A stretch of 64,000 bases of DNA, taken from Streptomyces sp. NBC_01235 (GTDB lineage: Bacteria; Actinomycetota; Actinomycetes; Streptomycetales; Streptomycetaceae). How positions within the stretch are numbered: the first letter of the stretch is position 1; the number at the start of each line of letters is the position of its first letter. Location: assembly GCF_035989285.1 (NCBI RefSeq), contig NZ_CP108513.1, positions 5,766,001-5,830,000 of the forward strand, written 5' to 3'. The position numbers were made by a program, and so were the translations under genes. The notes below the pieces were generated by a model that did no database searches, was not told where the DNA came from, and worked only from the letters and a program-made list of their open reading frames with translations. Positions 47,841 to 59,143 of this stretch are shown here, piece by piece.

Positions 47841-48704
47841 ATGAGTTCGTCCTTCACTGCCGTGCGCAGGGTGCTGAACGCCGCCTCGTACGTCTCCCCC
47901 CGGCTCCTCGGCGGTTACGTGTGGCGGCTGTTCTGCGAGCCGGTCACGCGTGACAAGGTGCGCGGCGCCCAACAGCCGGTCCACGACCAGGCCGTGGTGG
48001 AGAAGATCACCGTGAACGGCAAGGACGTGGTGACCTACCGCTGGGGCGAGGGCGGCAACCCGGTGCTGCTCATCCACGGCTTCGGTGGCCGGGCGGCCAA
48101 CTTCGCCGGGTTCGTCCACGGGCTCCAGCAGCTCGGCGTCACCGCGCTGGCATACGACGCCTTCGGCCACGGCGACTCCGGGGGCAAGGGCGTCACGATC
48201 CTGGACCACCTGGCCGTGCTGCGGCAGTTGCAGGACCGCCACGGGCCCTTCCGCGCCGTCATCGGGCACTCCTTCGGCGGCACCACGGGGTACCTCGCGC
48301 TGCGGCGCGGCATCAAGGCCGGCCGGCTGGTGTCCATCTCCTCCGTGGGCGAATTCGCCTCCCTGCCGAGCACGTTCTGCAAGCAGCTGGGCCTGCGGCC
48401 GGTGTACGCGCGGGAGCTGCGGCGCCGCACCGAGCTGCTCTTCGCGTCCGAGCCGGACCCGTGGAACGCCTTCTCGCCCGTGCACCGCCCGGAGGAGATC
48501 GAGCAGCCGGTTCTCGTGGTGCACGACCAGAACGACCGCGAAGTCGGCGTGGAGCAGGGCCGCCGCATCGCCGCCGCGTACGGCGACCGGGCCGAGTTCC
48601 TGCTGACGGAGGGGCTCGGACACCGCCGGATCCTCGGCGACACCACGGTGATCACCAAGGTGCTGGCGTTCGCCGTGGGCGACGAAGTGACACCTGACGA
48701 GTAA
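47841..48704 (+). CDS. Alpha/beta hydrolase, probable free-standing thioesterase
   Basis: A 287-residue alpha/beta-hydrolase from ATG 47841 (AGGTGA upstream; the TTG three bases earlier is less likely). The oxyanion region is LLIHGFGGRAANF, the nucleophile elbow IGHSFGGTTGYLAL, the acid in VVHDQNDREV and the histidine in EGLGHRRI. No signal peptide is seen. Because none of the PKS proteins here ends in a thioesterase domain, this enzyme is a good candidate to release a PKS product, either the C5 enoate or the final acid. It follows the ligase after a 144-base gap without a clear terminator. Confidence 0.88.
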   Translation: MSSSFTAVRRVLNAASYVSPRLLGGYVWRLFCEPVTRDKVRGAQQPVHDQAVVEKITVNGKDVVTYRWGEGGNPVLLIHGFGGRAANFAGFVHGLQQLGVTALAYDAFGHGDSGGKGVTILDHLAVLRQLQDRHGPFRAVIGHSFGGTTGYLALRRGIKAGRLVSISSVGEFASLPSTFCKQLGLRPVYARELRRRTELLFASEPDPWNAFSPVHRPEEIEQPVLVVHDQNDREVGVEQGRRIAAAYGDRAEFLLTEGLGHRRILGDTTVITKVLAFAVGDEVTPDE

Positions 48705-48750
48705 CGCCGGACGCGTCAGCAACCAGTAATCACGACCCTAGGTGAGAGCG

Positions 48751-51700
48751 ATGACCAGCACTGTGCCGAGCCCCCGGAGCGAACCGATCGCCGTCGTCGG
48801 CATGGCCTGCCGGCTGCCCGGGGCAGCAGGGCCGACGAGCTTCTGGGAGCTGCTCCGCGAGGGACGGGACGGCATCACCGAGGTGCCCTTCGACCGTTGG
48901 ACGGCGGGCGGGCCGTCCGCGCCGCAGCCCGGCAACACCGGCCGGGGCGGATTCGCGGACGGCATAGGCGAGTTCGACGCGCACTTCTTCGGCGTCTCGC
49001 CGCGGGAGGCCGCGTCGATGGACCCGCAGCAGCGGCTGATGCTGGAGCTGAGCTGGGAGGCCGTCGAGGATGCCGGCATACCCGCGCAGGACGTCGAGGG
49101 CAGCGCCGCCGGTGTCTTCTTCGGCGCCATCGCCGGTGACTACGACGCGCTGCTGAACCAGTACGGAGCGGGCAGCATCACGCAGCACTCCTTCACCGGG
49201 CTGCAGCGCGGCATGATCGCGAACCGGGTCTCGCACCTGTTCGGGCTGGAGGGCCCCAGCCTCACCCTCGACTCCGGGCAGTCCTCCTCACTGGTCGCCG
49301 TCCACATGGCCTGCGAGAGCCTGCGCTCCGGCGAGTTGGAACTCGCGCTCGCGGGTGGGGTGCATCTCAACCTCGTCCAGGAGTCGGCGTTGCGCGCCGA
49401 CCGGTTCGGGGTGCTCTCGCCCGACGGCCGGTGCTACGCGTTCGATTCCCGGGCCAATGGGTTCGTCCGCGGCGAGGGTGGCGCGGTGTTCGTCCTGAAG
49501 CCGCTGTCCCGGGCGGTCGCCGACGGCGACGACATCATCTGTCTGATCCTCGGCAGCGCGGTCAACAACGACGGCCGGGGCGAGGCCGTCGGCGTGCCCA
49601 ACCCGGCGGCCCAGAGCGCGGTCATCAGGGCGGCCCAGCGCCGCGCGCGGGTCCAGCCCGGCGACATCCAGTACGTCGAACTGCACGGCACCGGCACGGC
49701 ACGCGGCGACGAGCTGGAGGCGTCCGCCCTGGCCTCGGTGTTCGCCGGATCGCGGGAGCCCGGCTCCCCCCTGCTCGTGGGGTCGGCGAAGACCAACGTG
49801 GGGCACCTGGAAGGCGCCGCCGGCGCTGTCGGACTGCTGAAGGCCGCCCTGAGCATCAAGAACGGTGAGATACCCGGGAGCCTGAACTACGCGTCGCCCG
49901 GGCCCCGCCCGCTCCATGGCGAGGCGGACCTCGAGGTGCAGCGCGGCCGCGGACCCTGGCCGCGTCCCGACCAGCGGTCGCTGGCCGGCGTCAGTTCCTT
50001 CGGTATCGGCGGGACCAACTGCCACGTCGTCCTCGGCCCGGCCCCCGAGGCCGCCGGGCAGGACGCGCGGCGGACGGCGCCGGAGGCCATGGCCTGGCCG
50101 CTCAGCGCCAAGAGCCGGCCGGCGCTCGAGGCCAAGGCACGTGACCTCGCCGGGCAGCTGACCCGCTCCCCGGATCTGCGGCCCGAGGACGTGGGCCTCT
50201 CGCTGGCCACGACGCGCTCGGAGATGGACTTTCGGGCAGTGGTCGTCGCTGGCGGCCGCAGCGAGTTCGGCGCGGCGCTCGACGCGCTCGCGGCGGGTGA
50301 GGCGGGCACCACCACGGCGCGCGGCGTCGCGCGGCGCCCGGCCAAGGTCGTGTTCGTCTTCCCCGGCCAGGGCTCGCAGTGGGCCGGCATGGCCCTCGGC
50401 CTGCTGGAGAGCTCCCAGGTCTTCCGGGAGGAACTGCAGGCGTGTGGACGGGCGCTGGCCCCGTACGTCGACTGGTCCCCGGCCGACGTGCTGCGCGCCG
50501 CCCCCGGAGCGCCGGGCCTGGACGAGGTGGAGGTCGTCCAGCCCCTGCTGTTCTCGGTCATGGTCTCGCTGGCCGCCGTGTGGCGCGCGCACGGCGTCGA
50601 ACCCGACGCCGTGGTGGGCCACTCCCAGGGTGAACTGGCCGCCGCCTACGTCTGCGGTTCCCTGACCCTTCAGGAAGCCGCCCGCGCCGTCGCCCTGCGC
50701 AGCCGGGCCATCGCCAGGATCGCCGGGACCGGCGGGCTGCTGTCCATCGCCCTGCCGGCCGACCGCGTCATGCCCTATCTGGAACGCTCTGCGGGCGAAC
50801 TGTCCGTGGCGGTGGTCAACAGCCCCCGGTCGACAGCCGTCGGCGGATCTCCCGAAGCGCTGGCCGCGCTGGCCGCCGCCTGCGAGCGGGACGGGGTGCG
50901 CAGTCGCCTGATCCTGATCGACTACGCCTCGCACTCGCCTCAGGTGGAGGCCATCCGCGACGAGGTGCTCGACGCGCTGAAGGACGTCTCTCCCCGCCGT
51001 TCGGACATCCCGTTCTTTTCCAGCACCGACGGCGGGCCGCTGGACACGCTCGGCCTGGACGCCGGGTACTGGTTCAGGAACCTGCGCGAGGCCGTGCAGT
51101 TCGAGCGCGCGACCAGGGCGCTGCTGGACTCGGGACACAACGTCTTCATCGAGGTGAGCCCGCATCCCGTGCTGGTGGCCGGGATGCTGGACACCATCGA
51201 GGACGCGGCGCAGGCGTCCCCCGACGAGCCCGTCGAAGCCGCCGTCGTCGGCACCCTGCAGCGGGACGAGGGTGGCGTCGGGCGCTTCCTGCGGTCCGCC
51301 GCCGAGGCCTATGTGCACGGTGTCCCGGTCGACTGGGCGAAGGGGTACGCCGGGACCGGCGCCCGCCGGGTCAAGCTGCCCGGCTACCCCTTCGAGCGCC
51401 GCCGGCACTGGCTGGCAGCCCCCCGGACACCGGTCCCCGGCACATCCGCCCCCGCTGCTCTGCCCGCCGCGCCTGCCGAAGCAGTACCGGAGGAGCAGCG
51501 GGCGGCCGAGCGGCCGCAGTCGGGACCGATCGGCGAGCAGGAGGCGCTGGACCTCGTCCGTCGGCACGCCGCGCTGCTCCTCGGACACGACAGTGCCGAG
51601 GCGATCGACGGCCGGCTGGCCTTCCGCGACCTGGGATTCGACTCCGTCAGCTCCGTCCAGCTGCGCCAGCGGCTCGTCGAGGCCACCGGCCTGAAGCTGC

Positions 51701-54700
51701 CCGTCGGCACCGTCTACGACCATCCGACGCCGCTCGCACTGGCCCGCAGGATCCGGCATCTGCTGTCGTCGTCCGCCGGCGGTGAAGCCGCCCCGCCGGC
51801 GGACGCGGAGGACGAGGACGACCCGGTCGTCATCGTCGGCATGGCCTGCCGCTATCCCGGCGGGGTGGCCTCCCCCGAGGATCTGTGGCGTCTCGTGGCG
51901 GAGGGCGAGGACGCCGTCGGGGACTTCCCGGCCGACCGCGGCTGGGACCTGGAGGGCCTGTACCACCCCTCACCGGAGCACCGGGGAACCACGTACGCGC
52001 GCTTCGGCGGATTCCTGTACGACGCCGCCCGGTTCGACGCGGCGTTCTTCGGCGTCAGCCCGCGTGAGGCGCAGGGCATGGACCCGCAGCAGCGCATTCT
52101 GCTGGAGACCGGCTGGGAGGCGTTCGAGCGGGCCGGCATCGTCCCCGAGACGGTACGCGGCACGCGCACGGGCGTCTTCATCGGGGCGATGCCCTCCGGG
52201 TACGGACCGCCGCTCGGCGAGGCACCGCAGGACCTGGAGGGCTATCTGCTGACGGGTACGAGCCCGAGCGTGCTGTCCGGCCGGCTCTCCTACACCTTCG
52301 GGCTCAACGGGCCGGCGGTGACGGTCGACACCGCCTGCTCGTCCTCGCTGGTCGCGCTCCACCTGGCAGTTCACGCCCTGCGCCGCGGTGAGTGCTCGAT
52401 GGCGCTGGCCGGCGGGGTGGCCGTGATGGCGACGCCCGGCATGTTCCTGGAGTTCAGCCGCCAGCGCGGCCTGTCGCCCGACGGCCGGTGCAAGGCGTTC
52501 TCCGCCGATGCGGACGGCACGGGATGGGGCGAGGGCGCCGGCGTCCTGCTGCTGGAACGGCTCTCCGAGGCCCGCCGCCGCGGCCACCGCGTGCTCGCCG
52601 TGGTCCGTGGTACGGCGACGAACCAGGACGGCGCGAGCAACGGACTGACGGCACCGAACGGTCCCGCGCAGGAGCGGGTCATCCTGGACGCCCTGGCCGC
52701 GGCCCGGCTCACCCCCGGCCAGGTCGACGTCGTGGAGGCGCACGGCACGGGCACGGTCCTGGGTGATCCCATCGAAGCGGGCGCGCTGTTCGCCACGTAC
52801 GGGCAGGACCGCCCCGACGGCCGTCCGCTGTGGCTGGGCTCGCTGAAGTCCAACACCGGCCACTCCCAGGCCGCGGCCGGAGTGGGCGGCATCATCAAGA
52901 TGGTCATGGCGATGCAGCACGGCGTCATGCCGCGCTCGTTGCACAGCGACCGCCCCTCCTCCCACGTCGACTGGTCCGCGGGGAGCGTACGGCTGCTGCA
53001 GGAGGCGATGCCCTGGGAGCGGGCCGAGGGGCCCCGCCGGGCCGGCGTGTCGTCCTTCGGTATCAGCGGCACCAATGCCCACGTGGTGATCGAGGAGGCG
53101 CCGGGTCCCGGCCCCGAGACTCGTGCCCCGGCCCCGGCCCCGGCCCCGGCCCCGGCCCCGGCCCCGGAGTCGGTGACCGGGCCGGTACCGCTGCCGCTGA
53201 CGGCCAGGAGCGCGGCCGCCCTGGGCGCCCAGGCGAACGCGCTCCGCGCCCACGCGGCGGCCTCGGACGCCGGTCTGCTCGACCTCGGCCACAGCCTGGC
53301 CGCCACCCGCTCGACGTTCGAACACCGGGCCGTGGTGCTCGCATCGGACCGTACCGAGCTCTCCGGCGGCCTGGAAGCCCTGGCGAACGGTGCCCCCGCC
53401 GGGAACGTGACACAGGGAGCGGCGACGCCCGGCCGGGTCGCCTTCCTCTTCACCGGCCAGGGCAGCCAGTACCCGGGCATGGGCCGCGACCTGTACGCGG
53501 CTCACCCCGCTTTCGCCCGGGCCCTGGACGAGGTCTGCGCGCATCTGGACCCCCACCTCGGACGCCCGCTCCGCGATGTGATGTTCGCCGACGAGGCGGA
53601 CGGGGAAACGGCGCTCGTGAACCGTACGGAGTGGACCCAGCCGACCCTGTTCGCCTTCGAAGTGGCCCTGTTCCGACTGCTCGAACACTGGGGCGTCACC
53701 CCGGATCATCTGCTGGGCCATTCCGTCGGCGAGATCGCGGCCGCGCATGTGGCCGGAGTCCTGTCGCTGCCGGACGCCTGCCTCCTGGTGGCGAGCCGCG
53801 CCCGGCTGATGGGCGGGCTGCCGGACGGCGGGGCGATGGTGTCGCTGGAGGCGGCCGAGCACGAAGTCACCGAATGGATCGAGACGCACGGCGCCGAGTT
53901 GGACGTCGCGGCGGTCAACGGCCCGGACGCGACGGTCGTCGCGGGGGACGCGGACTGGGCGGTACGCATCATGGCGGAGTGGCAGCGGCGCGGCCGCCGG
54001 GCCAAGCGGCTGACCGTGAGCCACGCCTTCCACTCCGCGAAGGTGGAGCCGATGCTGGGCGAGTTCGCCCGGGTCGCCGAGACCCTCGACTACCGTCCGC
54101 CGACGCTGCCCGTCGTCTCCAACCTGACCGGCCGGCCGGTCGAGGAGGCGACGCTGTGCTCCGCCGAGTACTGGGTCCGGCACGTGCGCCGGCCCGTGCG
54201 GTTCCTGGACGGCATCAGGGCGCTGGAAGCGGCGGGAGTCACCAAGTTCCTCGAAGTCGGGCCCGACGGTGTGCTGTCGTCGATGGCGAGGAGCTGCCTG
54301 ACGGTGACCCCGTCGGCCGTGGTGACGGCCGCCGCCCGCCGCAACCGGCCCGCTGAGCGGACGTTCCTCACCGCGCTCGCCGCGCTGTACGTCCAGGGGG
54401 TCGAGGTCGACTGGGCGGCCGGGCTGTCCCGGGCAGGGGGGCGCACCGTCGCGTTGCCGACCTATGCCTTCGAGCGGCAGTCCTACTGGTTGACCGCACC
54501 GGCGCGCAGCGGCACCGACCTCGTCGGCGCGGGGCTCGAAGCGGCGGACCACCCGCTGCTCGGTGCGGCGGTCGAACTGCCCGCCACCGACGGCGTCGCG
54601 TACACCGCCAGGCTGTCCCTGGACAGCCACCCCTGGCTGGCCGACCACGTCGTGCTCGGCACGGTCCTGGTCCCGGGCGCGGCGTTCGTCGAGTGGGCCG

Positions 54701-57123
54701 TGCACGCCGCCGCGGGAACGGGCGGTGGCCGGGTCGGCGAGCTGGTGCTCGAGGCGCCCATGGCCCTGCACGAGGGGACCGCGCTCGACGTACGGGTGAG
54801 CGTCGGTGGTGCGCAGGCGGACGGCCGCCGCGAATTCACCGTGCACGCACGGCCACAGGACGCGTCCCGCGGGGAGTGGACCCGGCACGCGACCGGCCGG
54901 CTGGAATCGGCGGACGCCGGGCGCCCGGCCGCCGCCCCGGCAGCGGAGCAGAGCTGGCCGCCCGCCGGTGCCGTCGAGGTGGACCTCGACGGTGTCTACG
55001 AGCGGTTCGCCGAACGTGGGCTGCGGTACGGCAGCGAGTTCCGCGGGCTGCGGGCCCTGTGGCAGCTCGGGGACGAGCTCCTCGCCGAAGTGGAACTCCC
55101 TGGCGGCGAGGCCGAGGAGGCTCACGGTTTCCGCCTCCATCCGGTTCTCCTCGACGCGGCGCTGCACGCGGTCCTCGCGCCGGTACAGGAGCAGGACCCC
55201 GCCCTGCCCTTCGCCTGGCAGGGGATCGAGACGTACGCACCGAGCGGGCGGCGCCTGCGGGTCCGCGCGACCCCGTTGCGCCAGGGCGGCAGATCCGGCG
55301 AGCTGTCGGTCTCGCTCGCCCTCGCGGACGGCACGGGCCGCCCGGTGGCCTCGGTCGAGTCCCTGCGTCTGAAGCGAACCACGCCCGAACAGCTCGGCCG
55401 GGCGATCGGGCAGCGGCAGGGGGAGCTGTACCGGCTGGAGTGGCCGCTCGTCGCGGCCCCGGCGGTCCCGGGCGGGCCGGAGGGCCGGTGGGCGTTTCTG
55501 GGCAGCGACCACCTCGGCCTGACCGGGATGTTCAAGAGCGCCGGTGTACCGGTGGACGTCTGCCCGGACCTGCTGGCTCTCGACAGTCTGGTGGGGGCCC
55601 CGGAGCCGCCGCCCGCGGCCGTCGTCGTCACGTGCGTGGGGGAGAAGGACACCGTCGACGAGTCGGTCGCCGCGGCGAGCCGGCGGGCGCTCAGACTGGT
55701 CCAGGAGTGGCTGACCGACGAACGGCTGGCGGCGACCCGGCTGGTGCTCGTCACCGCGGGCGCGGTCGCCACCCGTGCGGACGAGGAGGTGTCCGACTCG
55801 GCGGGCGCGGCCATCTGGGGCCTGATCCGAAGTGCCCAGACGGAACACCCCGGACGATTCGTCCTGGTCGACATCGAACCGGGGGAACGCGGCGTGGACG
55901 GGCTGATCGGCGCGATCACGTCCGGCGGGCCGCAGACGGCCGTCCGCTCCGGTGCCGTCCGGGAACCCCGCCTGGCGGCGGTCCGCGGCAGGCGTCACCC
56001 GGCCGCGGTGGGCAGCGGACCGTGGACGCCGGACGGCACCGTGCTCATCACCGGCGGGACCGGCATGCTCGGCAGCCTGCTCGCCCGCCACCTGGTGCGG
56101 CGGCACGGCGTACGAAAGCTGGCGCTGCTGAGTCGCCGTGGCCCGGCGGCACCCGGTGCCAAGGTCCTGGTGGCCGAACTGACCGCACTCGGCGCCGAGG
56201 TGTCCGTCCTGGCCTGCGACGCGGCCGACCGACCGGCGCTGGCCGAGGCACTGGCGCGGCTGCGGAAGGACGCTCCGCTGAGCGCCGTCGTGCATACGGC
56301 GGGGATCCTCGACGACGGCATCGTCACGGGGCTGACACCCAAGCGGCTGCAGCGTGTCCTGAGGGCCAAGAGCACGGCAGCGCTCAATCTCCATGAACTC
56401 ACCACTCAGGACACGCTGTCGGCGTTCGTCCTGTTCTCCTCGGTCATCGGCATGCTCGGTGGCGCGGGACAGGCCAACTACGCCGCGGCGAACAGCGTCC
56501 TGGACGCGCTGGCACACCAGCGCAGGGCGCTCAAGCTGCCCGCCGTCTCGCTGGCCTGGGGCCTGTGGAACCCCGACGCGGGACTCGCGGCGAGCCTGTC
56601 GGACGTCGACATCGCCCGTATGGCCCGGTCCGGTCTGGCGCCGTTGTCCGTGCAGCGCGGGATCGAGCTGTTCGACGCCGCCCTCGCCTGTGACGAGCCC
56701 GTGCTCGTGCCCGTCGCGTTCAACGCCGAGGCGCTGCGCACCCGGTCCGGCGGCCTCGCAAAGGTGCTGACCGGGCTGGCACCGGCCGGGGCGGCGCGGC
56801 CCGGGACGGCGCTGCGGGTCTCGCTCCGGGACCGGATGGTGGCGCTGCCGGAGGCGGAACGGCCGTCCGCGCTCCGCACGTTCGTCCGGGAACAGATCGC
56901 CGCGGTGATGGGGTACGCCTCGGCGGACGCCGTCGAGCCCGAGCGGGAGATCTGGGACCTCGGCCTCGATTCGCTGACCGCGCTGGAACTCACCAGCCGG
57001 CTGACCGCCGCGGCCGGCCTGCGGCTGCCGGCCACCCTCACCTTCGACCACCCCTCCGCCGCCGCGCTGTCGCAGTACCTCCTCGAGGTGCTGACCAGGG
57101 AGGCCGTACCGAAGCAGCCGTGA
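48751..57123 (+). CDS. Type I PKS, KSQ-AT-ACP loading module plus KS-AT-DH-KR-ACP
   Basis: A 2790-residue PKS; ATG 48751 follows AGGTGAG, which is better placed than the GTG nine bases earlier. Loading module: KSQ with Gln177 replacing cysteine (DSGQSSS), AT with Ser625 in GHSQG and YASH at 725-728 (methylmalonyl-type), ACP Ser965. Together these imply a propionyl starter made by decarboxylation. Extension module: KS Cys1196, AT Ser1658 in GHSVG with HAFH at 1758-1761 (malonyl-type), DH His1966 and LLDAALH, KR with TGGTGMLG near 2434, an LDD motif (B type) and Tyr2577, and ACP Ser2741. There is no ER and no thioesterase. The expected product is ACP-bound trans-2-pentenoyl, assuming normal specificities. 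Confidence 0.93.
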   Translation: MTSTVPSPRSEPIAVVGMACRLPGAAGPTSFWELLREGRDGITEVPFDRWTAGGPSAPQPGNTGRGGFADGIGEFDAHFFGVSPREAASMDPQQRLMLELSWEAVEDAGIPAQDVEGSAAGVFFGAIAGDYDALLNQYGAGSITQHSFTGLQRGMIANRVSHLFGLEGPSLTLDSGQSSSLVAVHMACESLRSGELELALAGGVHLNLVQESALRADRFGVLSPDGRCYAFDSRANGFVRGEGGAVFVLKPLSRAVADGDDIICLILGSAVNNDGRGEAVGVPNPAAQSAVIRAAQRRARVQPGDIQYVELHGTGTARGDELEASALASVFAGSREPGSPLLVGSAKTNVGHLEGAAGAVGLLKAALSIKNGEIPGSLNYASPGPRPLHGEADLEVQRGRGPWPRPDQRSLAGVSSFGIGGTNCHVVLGPAPEAAGQDARRTAPEAMAWPLSAKSRPALEAKARDLAGQLTRSPDLRPEDVGLSLATTRSEMDFRAVVVAGGRSEFGAALDALAAGEAGTTTARGVARRPAKVVFVFPGQGSQWAGMALGLLESSQVFREELQACGRALAPYVDWSPADVLRAAPGAPGLDEVEVVQPLLFSVMVSLAAVWRAHGVEPDAVVGHSQGELAAAYVCGSLTLQEAARAVALRSRAIARIAGTGGLLSIALPADRVMPYLERSAGELSVAVVNSPRSTAVGGSPEALAALAAACERDGVRSRLILIDYASHSPQVEAIRDEVLDALKDVSPRRSDIPFFSSTDGGPLDTLGLDAGYWFRNLREAVQFERATRALLDSGHNVFIEVSPHPVLVAGMLDTIEDAAQASPDEPVEAAVVGTLQRDEGGVGRFLRSAAEAYVHGVPVDWAKGYAGTGARRVKLPGYPFERRRHWLAAPRTPVPGTSAPAALPAAPAEAVPEEQRAAERPQSGPIGEQEALDLVRRHAALLLGHDSAEAIDGRLAFRDLGFDSVSSVQLRQRLVEATGLKLPVGTVYDHPTPLALARRIRHLLSSSAGGEAAPPADAEDEDDPVVIVGMACRYPGGVASPEDLWRLVAEGEDAVGDFPADRGWDLEGLYHPSPEHRGTTYARFGGFLYDAARFDAAFFGVSPREAQGMDPQQRILLETGWEAFERAGIVPETVRGTRTGVFIGAMPSGYGPPLGEAPQDLEGYLLTGTSPSVLSGRLSYTFGLNGPAVTVDTACSSSLVALHLAVHALRRGECSMALAGGVAVMATPGMFLEFSRQRGLSPDGRCKAFSADADGTGWGEGAGVLLLERLSEARRRGHRVLAVVRGTATNQDGASNGLTAPNGPAQERVILDALAAARLTPGQVDVVEAHGTGTVLGDPIEAGALFATYGQDRPDGRPLWLGSLKSNTGHSQAAAGVGGIIKMVMAMQHGVMPRSLHSDRPSSHVDWSAGSVRLLQEAMPWERAEGPRRAGVSSFGISGTNAHVVIEEAPGPGPETRAPAPAPAPAPAPAPESVTGPVPLPLTARSAAALGAQANALRAHAAASDAGLLDLGHSLAATRSTFEHRAVVLASDRTELSGGLEALANGAPAGNVTQGAATPGRVAFLFTGQGSQYPGMGRDLYAAHPAFARALDEVCAHLDPHLGRPLRDVMFADEADGETALVNRTEWTQPTLFAFEVALFRLLEHWGVTPDHLLGHSVGEIAAAHVAGVLSLPDACLLVASRARLMGGLPDGGAMVSLEAAEHEVTEWIETHGAELDVAAVNGPDATVVAGDADWAVRIMAEWQRRGRRAKRLTVSHAFHSAKVEPMLGEFARVAETLDYRPPTLPVVSNLTGRPVEEATLCSAEYWVRHVRRPVRFLDGIRALEAAGVTKFLEVGPDGVLSSMARSCLTVTPSAVVTAAARRNRPAERTFLTALAALYVQGVEVDWAAGLSRAGGRTVALPTYAFERQSYWLTAPARSGTDLVGAGLEAADHPLLGAAVELPATDGVAYTARLSLDSHPWLADHVVLGTVLVPGAAFVEWAVHAAAGTGGGRVGELVLEAPMALHEGTALDVRVSVGGAQADGRREFTVHARPQDASRGEWTRHATGRLESADAGRPAAAPAAEQSWPPAGAVEVDLDGVYERFAERGLRYGSEFRGLRALWQLGDELLAEVELPGGEAEEAHGFRLHPVLLDAALHAVLAPVQEQDPALPFAWQGIETYAPSGRRLRVRATPLRQGGRSGELSVSLALADGTGRPVASVESLRLKRTTPEQLGRAIGQRQGELYRLEWPLVAAPAVPGGPEGRWAFLGSDHLGLTGMFKSAGVPVDVCPDLLALDSLVGAPEPPPAAVVVTCVGEKDTVDESVAAASRRALRLVQEWLTDERLAATRLVLVTAGAVATRADEEVSDSAGAAIWGLIRSAQTEHPGRFVLVDIEPGERGVDGLIGAITSGGPQTAVRSGAVREPRLAAVRGRRHPAAVGSGPWTPDGTVLITGGTGMLGSLLARHLVRRHGVRKLALLSRRGPAAPGAKVLVAELTALGAEVSVLACDAADRPALAEALARLRKDAPLSAVVHTAGILDDGIVTGLTPKRLQRVLRAKSTAALNLHELTTQDTLSAFVLFSSVIGMLGGAGQANYAAANSVLDALAHQRRALKLPAVSLAWGLWNPDAGLAASLSDVDIARMARSGLAPLSVQRGIELFDAALACDEPVLVPVAFNAEALRTRSGGLAKVLTGLAPAGAARPGTALRVSLRDRMVALPEAERPSALRTFVREQIAAVMGYASADAVEPEREIWDLGLDSLTALELTSRLTAAAGLRLPATLTFDHPSAAALSQYLLEVLTREAVPKQP
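53125..53166 (+). repeat. Seven GCCCCG hexanucleotide repeats (Ala-Pro linker)
   Basis: Seven uninterrupted copies of GCCCCG encode (Ala-Pro)7 at residues 1459-1472 of the PKS, in the linker between KS and AT of the extension module. It is probably a flexible, variable-length linker. Confidence 0.9.
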
Positions 57124-57160
57124 CCCCCTCGCCCGCCGTCCTCCCACAGAAGCAGTGAGT

Positions 57161-58630
57161 ATGAACCAGACTCAAGACGCAGACACGCCGCCCCAGGAAC
57201 CCGGCGGCGGACAGATATTGCCGGCACTCGTGCTGTCCATGCTGGCCTTCAGCATGGTGCAGACCGCGGTGGTGCCGATCCTCCCCTCCCTCGCCATGGG
57301 CGTGCACGTCTCCAGCGGCACGGTCGCCTGGCTGATGACCGCCAACCTGCTCGCGGCCGCGGTGCTCACCCCGCTGCTGGGGCGCTTCGGTGACCTCTAC
57401 GGCCGCAAAACGATGTTGCTGGTCTCGCTCGGCGGCCTGGCGCTGGGGTCGGTGCTCGCGGTGAGCACCGAGTCGTTCGCCTGGCTTGTGGTGGCCCGCG
57501 TCCTGCAGGGCGCGGGTGGCGGTGTCTTCCCGCTGGCCATCAGCGTGGTGCGCAACCAGCTCCCGCCGCACAGGATCCCGGGCGGCATCGGGGCTGTCAG
57601 CGCCGCGATGGGCATCGGCAGCGCCCTCGGCCTGGTGGTCACCGGTCTGCTGATGGAGCAGTGGAGCTACAAGTCCGTCTTCTGGGCCGGACTGCTCATC
57701 GGCCTCGTCGCCATCGCCTGGTCCGTGGTGGGCATCCCCAAGGACGTGGTAACCGATCACACCGTCAAGGTGGACCCGCTGGGTGCCCTCACGCTGACCG
57801 GGTGGCTCTGCGCCCTGCTGCTCGCCGTCAGCCAGGGCAACAACTGGGGTTGGGGTTCCGGCCGGATCGTCGGCCTCTTCGTCGCGGCCGTGGTGATCGC
57901 GGCCGTGTGGGCCGTCATCGAACTGAAGGTGCAGCACCCCCTGGTGAGCATCCGGATGCTCGTGAGCCCCGTCGTGGCCATCACCAACGTGGCAGGTGCG
58001 GTGGTCGGGTTCGGCATGTACGGGTGCTTCATGGTGATCAGCAACTTCGCCCAGACACCGGAGAAGATCGCGCACTACGGATTCAGCGCCGACGTCCTGC
58101 ACGCCGGCGTGATGCTGCTGCCTTCCGCCATCGGCAGCATGACGGCTGCGCCGGTCGGCGCGAAGCTGATCGCCGCACGAGGCCCGCGGATCCCCCTCTC
58201 ACTGGGCGGACTGCTCGCAGCGGTGGCGATGGGCTTCCTCGCCGTGGTGAACGGGCACCCGGTCGACCTCTATCTCGCCGCCGCGGTGTTCGGTTTCGGC
58301 GTCGGCCTTGCTTACACGGCCATGCCGGCCGCCATCAATTCCGCTGTCCCGATCGAGCAGAGCGGCATCGCCAATGGCATGAACGCGGTGTTCCGTACGG
58401 TAGGAGGCGCTGTAGGAACGGCTGTCCTCGGCTCCACCCTGGCCAGTGACACCATCGAGGGCTTGCCGCTGCCCACCTTGGGTGCTTATCAAGAAGCGTT
58501 CTGGATCACCTCGATCGGCTGCTTCGTCGCCGCGGTGGCCTCTCTTGCGATCCGCACCTCCGTCAGCCCGGTGAACTCAGGGAAGTCCGCTGTGCAGCAA
58601 AGCGACCCGACCGAGGAAACCGTCGCCTGA
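57161..58630 (+). CDS. MFS drug:H+ antiporter (EmrB/QacA-like exporter)
   Basis: A 489-residue polytopic transporter from ATG 57161; a GTG two codons earlier is possible. The size and helix count (about 14 membrane segments) fit the DHA2 family. The loop motif GRFGDLYGRKTMLLVSLGGL (motif A) and VARVLQGAGGGVFPLAISVV (motif C-like region) are clear. It is the only transporter in the visible cluster and the likely exporter of the product, which also gives self-protection. It starts 37 bases after the PKS stop, so it is probably cotranscribed. Confidence 0.93.
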   Translation: MNQTQDADTPPQEPGGGQILPALVLSMLAFSMVQTAVVPILPSLAMGVHVSSGTVAWLMTANLLAAAVLTPLLGRFGDLYGRKTMLLVSLGGLALGSVLAVSTESFAWLVVARVLQGAGGGVFPLAISVVRNQLPPHRIPGGIGAVSAAMGIGSALGLVVTGLLMEQWSYKSVFWAGLLIGLVAIAWSVVGIPKDVVTDHTVKVDPLGALTLTGWLCALLLAVSQGNNWGWGSGRIVGLFVAAVVIAAVWAVIELKVQHPLVSIRMLVSPVVAITNVAGAVVGFGMYGCFMVISNFAQTPEKIAHYGFSADVLHAGVMLLPSAIGSMTAAPVGAKLIAARGPRIPLSLGGLLAAVAMGFLAVVNGHPVDLYLAAAVFGFGVGLAYTAMPAAINSAVPIEQSGIANGMNAVFRTVGGAVGTAVLGSTLASDTIEGLPLPTLGAYQEAFWITSIGCFVAAVASLAIRTSVSPVNSGKSAVQQSDPTEETVA

Positions 58631-58662
58631 CGTGTTCCGGTCCGAGCCGTCGGGCGCAGCGG

Positions 58663-59100
58663 ATGCACCCCGGGCAGATATTCCTCTTCGAGGGTGTTCA
58701 GAGCCTGAGTTCTACCGGCCCAGCCGAGGTTTTCGACACAGCGAATTCGATGATGGATTCTCAGCCCAGGTACGCCGTACGTACGGCCACCATCGATGGC
58801 GCACCGGTGCGAACGTCCAGCGGGCTGACCGTCGTGCCGGACAGCACCGGCAAGGACGTGGCTGATATCGGCACCTTGGTCGTCCCTGGTGGTGACGCCC
58901 CTCCGTCGCTGGAGCCAAGCGGCATCACCGAGATCGCCGCGATGGCGCATCGCTCCGAGCGGGTGGCGTCAATCTGCACCGGGGCTTTTGTCCTTGCCCG
59001 GGCCGGCCTTCTCGACGGCCTTTCCGGTGTCGATCCGGCACTCGTTCTCGGTGGCCGATCAACTCTCCCTCCCACACGGCCGGCATCCGAAAACGGCTAG
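58663..59100 (+). pseudogene. Truncated GlxA-type AraC regulator (DJ-1/PfpI domain only)
   Basis: The frame reads IFLFEGVQSLSSTGPAEVFD, then ATIDGAPVRTSSGLTVVPDS, TLVVPGGD and ASICTGAFVLARAGLLDG. This is the N-terminal DJ-1/PfpI-like domain of GlxA-family AraC regulators, including the usual SICTGAF elbow. Homology stops after about 119 residues. The rest of the domain and the two C-terminal AraC helix-turn-helix motifs are missing, replaced by unrelated sequence running up to the fabH ribosome binding site. It cannot bind DNA as an AraC protein, so it is a relic, probably created when the downstream genes were joined here. Confidence 0.8.
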
Positions 59101-59143
59101 TGTGACGGCAAGTCAATCACCAGTGCAGCAGGAGGACTTCACC

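Noticed and set aside
33755..48704. Standard isonitrile lipopeptide (SF2768/mycobacterial type) cluster
   Set aside because: No NRPS condensation, adenylation or reductase domain appears anywhere in the window. The activated isonitrile acid must go elsewhere, most simply to the PKS.
53125..53166. Possible CRISPR or other spaced repeat array
   Set aside because: The repeats are contiguous hexamers in frame in a coding linker with no spacers. No CRISPR array or cas gene was found in the window.
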